DNA from: Chloroflexota bacterium
GTDB lineage: Bacteria; Chloroflexota; Anaerolineae; UBA4142
Assembly (NCBI GenBank): GCA_016223105.1
Contig: JACRPR010000140.1
Location: 5,095-43,615 of the forward strand
Direction: 5' to 3'
DNA: 38,521 nt
The position numbers were made by a program, and so were the translations under genes. The notes beneath the pieces are model-generated. The model searched no databases, was not told the origin of the DNA, and saw only the letters and a program-made list of their open reading frames with translations. Shown here piece after piece: positions 31,473 to 38,521 of the stretch; position 1 is the first letter of the stretch, and each line of letters opens with the position of its first letter.

Positions 31473-32259
31473 TCACAACTTAAGCAATCTGTAAAATTCG
31501 TGTAGTTGGATACCCCAGGTGCAGGTGTCCCAACAAGCCTTGAGCAAACGTTTCCTGAACTTTCCCGCCGAAATCTTCAAGCGCGTGTTGATGGATCGAT
31601 TGCCCAGCCCGGCACGCTCTGGGTTTTTGATCGCGGCTTTTACGATTTCACTTTTTTCGATGACCTGATTGACCAGGGCGTCGCGTGGATCACCCGGCTC
31701 AAGTCGAATACCGTCGTGACGGTTCAACAGGTCTTGATTCAAACCGCTGAGGTGCGGGACCGCATTGTTCTGCTCGGTGAAGCGCAAGCGCGGTGCCGTC
31801 ACGCCGTGCGGGTGATTGAGGTCCGCTTTGGGCAGACCTGGTATCGCTATGTCACCAGTGTGCTTGACCCAGCACTTCTGCCCGCGAATGTCGTGGCGGA
31901 TGTGTATCGGCGGCGCTGGCGGATCGAAGAAGCGTTTTTGATTGTGAAACGCCTGCTCCATCTATCCTACTTGTGGATCGGCTCGGTCAATGGCGTGTTG
32001 TTGCAAATCTGGAGCACCTGGCTCTTTTTCGCCGTGGCGGAAGAACTGATGCTCCCCTTTGATCGGATTTCGCTCGAAATGGTTTTTCGCGGTTTGTATC
32101 ACTTCACCCAAGCCGACCATCGCGGTCAAGCCACCGAGCCGGTCAAATACTTTGCGGCACCCGAGAATCAAGACCTCGGTGTAGTCAAACGCTTACGCAA
32201 GAAACCAGGAGTCCCGCCCGCTCAACGCGTTTCAGGTTTGGTGGGAGCTTAAGTTGTGA
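31473..32259 (+). mobile_element. Decayed IS4-family element with 13-bp terminal inverted repeats
   Basis: TCACAACTTAAGC (31473-31485) is the exact reverse complement of GCTTAAGTTGTGA (32247-32259), bounding a 787-bp element that holds an internally deleted transposase gene. No clear target-site duplication is visible. The right end supplies the TAA stop of the neighbouring nucleotidyltransferase gene. Confidence 0.85.
31506..32252 (+). pseudogene. IS4-family transposase remnant (internal deletion and frameshift)
   Basis: The C-terminal half is clear: GTLWVFDRGFYDFTFFDDLIDQGVAWITRLKSN (second catalytic Asp) and YRRRWRIEEAFLIVKRLL (Glu-Lys of the YREK motif). The N-terminal part survives in another frame from 31525, reading VSQQALSKRFLNFPAEIFKRVL. 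The section between, with the first catalytic Asp, is missing. The junction is around 31600-31615. It cannot encode an active transposase. Confidence 0.85.
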
Positions 32260-32632
32260 CGAATGCGTCGCGATCAAAAATAATTTTCATTCCATTCGCG
32301 ATTACCCGGTGCGTGCCTTCATCCAACGGTTGCTCCGCCCAATCCGATAGGGTGATGCCGAATTCGACTTCGAGTCCGTCGCGATACCAGACATGGCGCG
32401 AAATAACTCTGCCCCAGTCTTTCGTCTGCCATTTTGCAATCGCACCGAATTCTTCGGCGAATGTGATCGAATCGAGATAACGTTGTGGTTGAGTGGTGAG
32501 GATGATCAAATCCACGTCCGAGTCCGCGCGCGCGGTGCCGCGCGCATGCGAACCGACCAGGAGGACGCCGGTGATGTCGGGCTGTTGTTGCGACCAGGTT
32601 TTGAGGTGGGAGAGGAAGGTGGAGAAGAGCAT
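32249..32632 (-). CDS. Nucleotidyltransferase domain protein (MNT-like)
   Basis: The 127-residue pol-beta-superfamily product has VGSHARGTARADSDVDLII (Gly-Ser at 27-28, Asp39 and Asp41) and a later LEVEFG that supplies the third acidic residue. It starts 13 bases after the HEPN-like gene and is probably its MNT partner. The last codons, including the TAA, lie in the IS4-type inverted repeat, so the natural C-terminus may have been lost. Confidence 0.82.
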   Translation of the reverse strand: MLFSTFLSHLKTWSQQQPDITGVLLVGSHARGTARADSDVDLIILTTQPQRYLDSITFAEEFGAIAKWQTKDWGRVISRHVWYRDGLEVEFGITLSDWAEQPLDEGTHRVIANGMKIIFDRDAFVTT

Positions 32633-32645
32633 AGAATCACTACAT

Positions 32646-33371
32646 TTATTCCCGTTTATACTCAGCCACAAACGCGTTATGCAAGTCTTGAATCTTGCCA
32701 AAATCTGGATGGGTGGACAATCTAGTAATGTCGTAGTCGAGACAAAAAGATACATCCATTTGAGAAAAATAATTACTATGTACGAGAATTTCTTTGATCT
32801 GATCTAATGATTCTGGGAATTCTCGCGTATCAGGATCAAAACTCTCCGTTATGAATTTTTCATAGCAATCGAGAATAACGGGTTTGGATTGTTGCTCGAT
32901 CTCATCAACTAGCTTTAGATTAGCAACGATTTTTGCATCAATGGTTCTTTGATCACCGATGCGAATCTGACCATTGGGGTGTGCGGCATGATTGCGTTCG
33001 TCTACAAGAACTTTGTATTTCCCAATCTTGTCATTTTTGCAACCGATGAGTTTCAAGAAACGGAAGATACGCCTTTCGTTGATGATATGAAAAGTAAATG
33101 GGGAACTGGCGGTTAGCAATTGGTTTTCATCGCTCTCGAACCCAATTAACGCATTACCGAAATTGTCAGGTTGCATTCGTTTGATCTGCCAAATCGTGAA
33201 ATACACAAAGCTCATCGTGAGCATGTGGAACGCGAGGAAAGCAAATTGATATTTACCCGCCAGGTAATTGGACTGGAAGGCATCCCACAGAAAATTGATA
33301 TACTCCTGCTCGCTCTCAGACTTGAACGATAATGGAAGATATTCAAAAATCTGCAAGGCGTCGTCCATCAT
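32646..33371 (-). CDS. HEPN-like protein in the type I RM operon
   Basis: The 241-residue, largely helical protein carries DERNHAAHPNG at 124-134, matching the RX4-6H active-site motif of HEPN ribonucleases (Arg126, His131). The rest does not match a family I can name. The start is taken as the ATG at 33371, overlapping the hsdS stop (ATGA), with a G-rich ribosome site just before. A second ATG at 33368 is possible. It is followed by a nucleotidyltransferase gene, so a HEPN/MNT toxin-antitoxin pair is inferred. Confidence 0.65.
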   Translation of the reverse strand: MMDDALQIFEYLPLSFKSESEQEYINFLWDAFQSNYLAGKYQFAFLAFHMLTMSFVYFTIWQIKRMQPDNFGNALIGFESDENQLLTASSPFTFHIINERRIFRFLKLIGCKNDKIGKYKVLVDERNHAAHPNGQIRIGDQRTIDAKIVANLKLVDEIEQQSKPVILDCYEKFITESFDPDTREFPESLDQIKEILVHSNYFSQMDVSFCLDYDITRLSTHPDFGKIQDLHNAFVAEYKRE

Positions 33372-34522
33372 TCCCCCCACACCTTCGCAATTCGCGTTTT
33401 GATTTTTTCTTCAAACAGCGCAATCAATTCGCGCGTGGATTTGACGAGCGCTTGCTCGCGTTCAATTTGCGCGACGATGCGAGATTGCATCGCGAGGTCT
33501 GGAAGAGGAACAGGAAGAATGTTTAGTTCTTCCCGATTGAACAATCCATTCACGTTTTGCCGCATGAAACTCATATATTTTTCTTCAGCCCTATATTGGT
33601 TCAGCAATAGCCAAAGAAATTTTGGTGTGAAACTTTCGGGTTTCGTACGAATTCCAAGAAGGAACGATGCAAAGACATAATCACCTTCCCAATCGAAATA
33701 CGCCGTTTTTCCAACCAGGCGTTTGCTTCCATTGCGCCAATTGAAAAGTAGATCACCTTTCTGCAAGTAATAGATATTCTTTTTGTCGGGGAGTCTGATT
33801 TCTCTGATTCCTTCTCTGACTAACTCGCCAAATTCTGTTATGCTGTTCATTGAAATAATTGGCGTACCCCCAACCATCTCGCTATCTGGGATTGATAAAC
33901 TAAGCCCAGAGATAAATTCTATGTGTTCCCCCAACATCACCACTTCCCATGCCGGGTCAATCTCAATGCGCGGGTGATAGTGTTCCACCACTTGGCGCGC
34001 ACCGTCAATAATTTTCTGGTAGCCGTCAATCTCCGTCACAATGTGCTCTTGCACCGCGAGCGGCGGGAGAGGAAAAGAAAATGAAGCGTATTCTTGTGCG
34101 TTGATGTTGGAAAGAGTGCCGCTTTTCTTTATTGACTCGCCCCAATCTCGATATTTGGTTGATTTGGTCAAGTAAAAAATGTACTCTGGAATCGTCTTGC
34201 TTCTATCAATGTTGAATCGAATTAGGTATCCGGCAAATTGGTACTTGCCATCTTTCTCTTTGTGAATGTAGCATCTGCCAACCGAACCAGAACGTGCGAA
34301 GAGTAAATCACCCTCTTGCAAAAAATACTGTGGTTCAATTTCAGAAGGCGACACAATCTCGTCATGCTTGAGTTTGCCATCGTCATCAATGTCTGTGATG
34401 CGAACGTATCGAACTTGTCCATCGAAATCTTGTTTCTTTGCACCTGAACCATATTCAGGTTTGCCAGTAATAATTTCGCCAAGAGTTACAATTTGATATT
34501 GCGTGCTTGTGTGCAACGCCAT
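33368..34522 (-). CDS. hsdS: Type I restriction-modification specificity subunit HsdS
   Basis: The 384-residue product has two target recognition domains and two conserved coiled repeats. TRD1 spans about 8-150 with spacer LPPLAVQEHIVTEIDGYQKIIDGARQ. TRD2 spans about 190-330 with spacer LPDLAMQSRIVAQIEREQALVKSTRELIALFEEKIKTRI. It reads the DNA sequence for the HsdR/HsdM complex. The gene overlaps the 3' end of hsdM by 37 bases in another frame. Confidence 0.93.
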   Translation of the reverse strand: MALHTSTQYQIVTLGEIITGKPEYGSGAKKQDFDGQVRYVRITDIDDDGKLKHDEIVSPSEIEPQYFLQEGDLLFARSGSVGRCYIHKEKDGKYQFAGYLIRFNIDRSKTIPEYIFYLTKSTKYRDWGESIKKSGTLSNINAQEYASFSFPLPPLAVQEHIVTEIDGYQKIIDGARQVVEHYHPRIEIDPAWEVVMLGEHIEFISGLSLSIPDSEMVGGTPIISMNSITEFGELVREGIREIRLPDKKNIYYLQKGDLLFNWRNGSKRLVGKTAYFDWEGDYVFASFLLGIRTKPESFTPKFLWLLLNQYRAEEKYMSFMRQNVNGLFNREELNILPVPLPDLAMQSRIVAQIEREQALVKSTRELIALFEEKIKTRIAKVWGE

Positions 34523-35880
34523 TTGTATCGCTCGCCACTCAAATTGTAATCGCCGTTCTCCGCAATGCTCGCCTTGTCCACCAGCGTCACGTTGGGGGAG
34601 TCAGACCCGAAGGGTTTCAAAAATCCTTCGGGTCTCGTATTGGCAAGCGACGCCTTGTAATCGCCAATTAAGCGGAGCGCGTCGGGCAAATTGCTCCCTT
34701 TGACCTCGCGGCGTTGCGCGCCCAAACCAAACCCATCGTTTTCAATTTTCACAAACAAAATCTCGTTCGTCTTTTTTGCGAGCGCGCGATCCATCCACAA
34801 GATACAAGTTTTGACGCCGGAGTACGGATTGAACACGCCCGCCGGCAAAGAAATCACGCCGACCAAATGATTTTCGACGAGCATTTTTCGCAGTGCTTTG
34901 TACGCCGTGCCACTCTGAAAAATAATTCCCTCTGGCACAATCACTGCCGCGCGTCCGTTCGTGCTGAGATGCTCCGCGATGTAATCCACAAACAAAACTT
35001 CGGAGCGATTCGATTGCACGGAAAAACGTTTGTGCGGACGGATGCCGCCCTTGGGCGACATAAACGGCGGATTCGCCATAATCACATCCGCGTGTTCGTT
35101 CCAGCGTTCGTCGCTCGTCAGCGTATCGTACTCGTAAATATGCGGATCGGTGAAACCGTGCAGGTAAAGATTGACGAGCGAGAGCCGCACCATATCCGGC
35201 GAAATGTCGTACCCTTTGATGTTGTTCACCAAGCGCGCGCGTTCGTCCGGTGTGAGTGCCGCGCCCGGTCTGCTGTCGCGCGCGTTCGCGTTCAAAATAT
35301 GTTTGTACGCGGAAATCAAAAAACCGGCAGTGCCGCACGCCGGGTCAAGCACGGTTTCGGTTTTGTGCGGATCAATCAGCGTGACCATAAAATCAATAAT
35401 GTGGCGCGGCGTGCGAAATTGTCCGGCGTCGCCCTGGCTTCCCAGCACCGAAAGCAAGTACTCGAACGCATCACCCAGTTTTTCGCTGTGGTCGTACGAA
35501 AAATCGCTGATGATTTTCAAAAAACTTTTGAGCGTTTCGGGATCGCGATAGGGCAAGTACGCGTTTTTGAAAATGTCGCGGAACAAGAGCGGGATGCCAT
35601 TGTTCTGCGTCATTTTAGCAATCGCTTCGGCGTAGAGGTTGAGCACTTCAAATCCGCTCATCCCGACGGTCATTAATTTCGCCCAACTGTATTTTTCAAA
35701 CTCGCCCGCAAAGAAACTGCGCGCGCCGCCCAGTTCTTCCGATTGCGCGTCCATATCGTCCATAAATTTGTAGATGAGCGCGATTGTAATTTGTTCGACC
35801 TGGCTTTTGGGGTCAGGCACTTTGCCGACGAGAATATCGCGCGCGGTATCAATGCGGTGTTTGGTTTCGGTATCGAGCAT
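34486..35880 (-). CDS. hsdM: Type I restriction-modification methyltransferase HsdM
   Basis: The 464-residue N6-adenine methyltransferase has an HsdM N-terminal helical domain (1-150), the SAM site DPACGTAGF (179-187) and catalytic NPPF (270-273). The C-terminal HsdS-contacting region ends with DYNLSGERYK. The start is the ATG at 35880 with AGGA eight bases upstream. The open frame upstream of it is the translated palindromic repeat and is not part of the gene. Confidence 0.95.
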   Translation of the reverse strand: MLDTETKHRIDTARDILVGKVPDPKSQVEQITIALIYKFMDDMDAQSEELGGARSFFAGEFEKYSWAKLMTVGMSGFEVLNLYAEAIAKMTQNNGIPLLFRDIFKNAYLPYRDPETLKSFLKIISDFSYDHSEKLGDAFEYLLSVLGSQGDAGQFRTPRHIIDFMVTLIDPHKTETVLDPACGTAGFLISAYKHILNANARDSRPGAALTPDERARLVNNIKGYDISPDMVRLSLVNLYLHGFTDPHIYEYDTLTSDERWNEHADVIMANPPFMSPKGGIRPHKRFSVQSNRSEVLFVDYIAEHLSTNGRAAVIVPEGIIFQSGTAYKALRKMLVENHLVGVISLPAGVFNPYSGVKTCILWMDRALAKKTNEILFVKIENDGFGLGAQRREVKGSNLPDALRLIGDYKASLANTRPEGFLKPFGSDSPNVTLVDKASIAENGDYNLSGERYKWRCTQARNIKL

Positions 35881-35895
35881 TTGGTATTCCTTGCC

Positions 35896-35980
35896 GTCAT
35901 TGCGAGGAGCGTTTTTTGCGACGAAGCAATCTCCGAGTTGCTTGGGGATTGCTTCGTCGCGCTTTACGGCTCGCAATGAC
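35896..35980. repeat. 85-bp palindromic repeat between hsdR and hsdM
   Basis: GTCATTGCGAG (35896-35906) pairs with CTCGCAATGAC (35970-35980). The inner arms GCGACGAAGCAATCTCC and GGGATTGCTTCGTCGCG also pair. It splits an otherwise tightly packed operon and may affect hsdM translation or mRNA stability. Confidence 0.8.
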
Positions 35981-35990
35981 ATAGAAAAGA

Positions 35991-38399
35991 TCATCCCATA
36001 AATTGATTCAGCGGCACGTAATCCTTGACGTATTCGGGAATTTTCGCGCGCCATACGGCGGGGACCGCTTTATAGTCTTGCATCGTCAATGTCGAATTTG
36101 TGTTGAGTTCGGTAAAACGTTTCTGTTCGATAATCTCGCGCACGCGCGGGTTGGTGATGTACGCTTTGAAAAAATACTTGAGCGGCACAATCGCGCCGGG
36201 CGCGTCCGGTTTTAGATCGGCGATGAATTTGCTGAACTCGTCTTCGAGTAAATCATCTTTCGATTTGAATTGCGGGATCAAGCCGAACACTTTTTCGACC
36301 ATCTCGCGCAGTGAGAGCCGCCGATCCACACCAACGGCGCGGCGCAATTTTTCCAGCGTGAAAAAGTCTTCGGGCTTGTCCATAATGTGCGTGTTGATGT
36401 ATTCGATCACGCGTTCCCACTGACCTTGTTCTACATTCGACTTGATAAAAGCATCCGTCTGCACGCGATCCTGAAACCGGTCAAAGAACATTCGATCAAT
36501 CTTCATTCCCTCCAGACCGATTTGCTGTTCTTTGAACACGCGCAACTTGTCCGGGTTGAAATTCTCGTACTCGCCCACCACAACCGTTGTGCCGCCGCCA
36601 TCACTATATTGTGGCGCGGCAGATGCGCGCACAGGCAATTTGAGAATTTCATCATAGTTGAATTGCTCTTCAAAGTATTCGCAGTTGGCGAAAAAGTCAA
36701 ACAGTTTGTACCGTGTTTTGCGCGCGTCCGGGATTTGTGCCTTGAGCGCATCGTCAAAAAGTTGTTCACGGAAATCGTGCGTGCGCGTGCCGCGCCCTTT
36801 GATCTGCACAAAATCGGTTGGCGAAAAAACTGGGCGCATCAAACAGAGATTGAGAATGTCGGTGCAATCGTAACCGGTCGTCATCATCCCGACCGTCACA
36901 CACACGCGCGTTTTGCTCGTTTTATACGCGGGCAGAAAATTTTCCGAACCGCCCAGGTTATTGTTCGAGAAATTGATGGTGAACTGTTGCGCGTCCGTTA
37001 CGTGCGACGTAACTTGCATCGCAAAATCGGAATTGTATTTGCCGGAATAAAGCGTGTCTGCCATCTCATTGAGAATTTGCGCGAGCTTCGCCGCGTGATT
37101 CTGGCTCACCGCGAACATAATCGTTTTGCCGATTTCGCCGCTGATTGAATCGCGGAGCGCATTCTCCAAAAACGTTTTGCAAAAAAGCCGATTCGTCGCC
37201 TCGGAAAAAAACTTTTTCTCAAAATCGCGTTGTTTGAATGTTTCTTCGTCATCCGCGCCTTCGCTTGGAATCGGGACAATGTAGCCCTCGTCTGAAAGCA
37301 ACTGCGTTGTCACATCCGTGCGCGCGTCCACGACAATTGGGTTGATCAAAAAACCATCGCGCACACCGTCGAGGAGTGAATAACGAAAGGTCGGCAGTCC
37401 ACCTTCGCACCCAAACGTGCGGTACGTGTCGAGCAAGATGCGCCGCTCGTACTCGCGCGGGTCGCGTGTGCTGGGATTGGCGCGGTTGAATTTTTTCAGA
37501 TAATCTTTTGGCGTCGCGGTCAAACCGAGTTTGTAGCCGACGAAATACTCGAACACGGCGCGCGCGTTGCCGCCGATGGAGCGATGCGCTTCGTCGGAGA
37601 TAATCAAATCGAAATCGGTCGGCGAAAACAATCGCCGGTACTTGTTGTCAAACAACAACGATTGCACAGTTGTCACGACGATTTCCGCATTGCGCCAATC
37701 GTCGCGATTCTCCTTGTAAATTAGCGATTTGAAATCATTTTTCAGCAGAAATGTAAATTGCTTGTGCGCTTGGTCTTCCAACTCCAGACGATCTACCAAA
37801 AACAAAACGCGGTGCGCGTTGCCGGTTCGCAAGAAAAGTTTGATCACCGCCGCGGCGGTTAGCGTTTTGCCGGTGCCGGTTGCCATTTCAAATAGAAAAC
37901 GGTCAATGCCTTTTGCCACTGCGTCTTGAATCGCGCGGACGGCTTTTTCTTGATATGCGCGCAAAAAGCGCAAGCGATTCGTCTGGACAAATCGAGCGCG
38001 TTCGGATTCATTTTTCCACGCGGCTTCATCCTGATATGTGGGGAACTGGGTCAGGACGATATAATCTCGGTTGACTGGCTCATTGACGAGTCGCTCGGGA
38101 TTGGGTCGTTGTTGCTGATAACCTTTGATCGAGGCGGGCTGGGGAAACTGAGTGATGACGTACGGATTGCCGCGTTCCAAGTCCCAAAAATAGTGGAGGT
38201 TGCCATTCGAGAGAATCACAAACCGGCAATTTTGCGCCTTGGCATATTTGCGCGCTTGCTCTTTACCGACGAGCGGATTCTTTTCCTCCGACTTGGCTTC
38301 GAGGACGATCAGCGGAAAACCGCGCTCATCCAAAAGCAAAAAATCCACAAAACCATTCTTCGTCTTTTCAAAATCTTCGCCAAACGCATCAATCAGCTT
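35991..38399 (-). pseudogene. hsdR: Type I restriction subunit HsdR, 5'-truncated by a mobile element
   Basis: About 800 residues of the restriction/translocation subunit remain. The PD-(D/E)XK nuclease core is near the broken end (FVDFLLLDERGFPLIVLEAKSE). The SF2 helicase motor has Walker A EMATGTGKTLTAA, the DEAH box ISDEAHRS and motif VI QIKGRGTRTHDF. A C-terminal HsdM-binding region follows. The homologous frame runs to codon AAG (38397-38399) and hits TGA at 38400-38402, exactly where sequence of a different character begins. A GTG at 38348 could restart a 785-residue protein lacking the first nuclease residues, so partial function cannot be excluded. Confidence 0.82.
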
Positions 38400-38400
38400 T

Positions 38401-38521
38401 CAGGGCTTCTCAAAAGTCGCTTGACAAGCTATGAAAAAGACCTTCTTCCGAGTATGATGGGAGTTGCAGAACAACCATCGCATCGGAGGAAGGTCAAATG
38501 GAGTGTACCACACCCACTTTT
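38401..38521 (+). mobile_element. Left end of an unclassified insertion element (partial)
   Basis: It starts with CAGGGCTTCTCAAAAGTCGC at the point where the hsdR frame breaks. It contains an imperfect inverted repeat (38439-38460 and 38475-38495) and a promising gene start at 38498. It continues past the window edge, so the family cannot be assigned. Confidence 0.6.
38498..38521 (+). CDS. Start of a probable transposase gene (partial)
   Basis: ATG with an extended ribosome site (GGAGGAAGG) upstream. The first eight residues are MECTTPTF and the gene runs off the window. The ribosome site lies in the right arm of the 38439-38495 hairpin, so translation could be inhibited by folding. The transposase call is inferred from context only. 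Confidence 0.45.

Noticed and set aside
35881-36054. N-terminal extension of HsdM by 58 residues
   Set aside because: It is translation of the palindromic repeat at 35896-35980; the ATG at 35880 has a good ribosome site and gives the normal HsdM start.
38400-38402. In-frame TGA at the hsdR 5' end as a second selenocysteine codon
   Set aside because: HsdR similarity stops exactly there and mobile-element sequence begins, so it is a truncation.

Overview
The window looks like a chromosome segment of an uncultivated, fairly GC-rich bacterium, most likely Chloroflexota (Anaerolineae-like). This is an inference. It rests on a mevalonate-pathway decarboxylase, several single-pass proteins with long Thr/Pro-rich extracellular linkers, a Cys-type CcmE haem chaperone, and many palindromic intergenic repeats. 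No 16S rRNA or tRNA gene is visible to confirm it.

Layout. (1) 1-5300: an RpoD-like sigma factor with a strong terminator; a CcmE haem chaperone; a DUF1573-type membrane-anchored protein whose frame runs through an in-frame TGA followed by a selenocysteine-insertion-like hairpin; a small Cys-containing protein; a large acidic repeat-like protein; and a Thr/Pro-rich membrane protein. (2) 5303-10214: a minus-strand defence operon of nucleotidyltransferase, DUF2357-type PD-(D/E)XK nuclease, McrB-like AAA+ motor and alkyltransferase-like protein. (3) 10280-14423: tsaD, a leaderless PP2C-like/beta-propeller membrane protein and an HD phosphohydrolase. (4) 14781-20109: a VapBC-type toxin-antitoxin pair abutting a 5'-truncated Wzz-type gene, then a BY-kinase-like ATPase, small proteins, an aspartyl protease, and dTDP-sugar genes (rfbA and rfbB) flanking two paralogous small genes. 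(5) 20208-24136: ridA, a zinc-ribbon membrane protein, the site-2 protease rseP and a mevalonate diphosphate decarboxylase family gene. (6) 24277-31398: a sugar-utilisation cluster with a LacI regulator, lipoprotein binding protein, an unusual fused two-domain permease, a GH3 enzyme and a beta-phosphoglucomutase-like HAD protein. It is controlled by two perfect palindromic operators sharing the core AAGAAAACGTTTTCTT. (7) 31473-38521: a decayed IS4-family element, then a minus-strand type I restriction-modification operon (hsdR-hsdM-hsdS) continuing into a HEPN-like gene and a nucleotidyltransferase. The 5' end of hsdR is cut by a second mobile element that runs off the window.

How the genes work together: two nucleic-acid defence loci (McrBC-like and type I RM plus HEPN/MNT) and one TA module surround housekeeping blocks, with signs of mobile-element activity at their edges. 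The sugar cluster is a self-contained regulon lacking only an ABC ATPase. The most unusual signal is the candidate selenoprotein: a Cys-Sec pair at codons 96-97, a 7-bp stem with a GGTC loop, and the loop 18 nt after the TGA, the same spacing as in E. coli fdhF.
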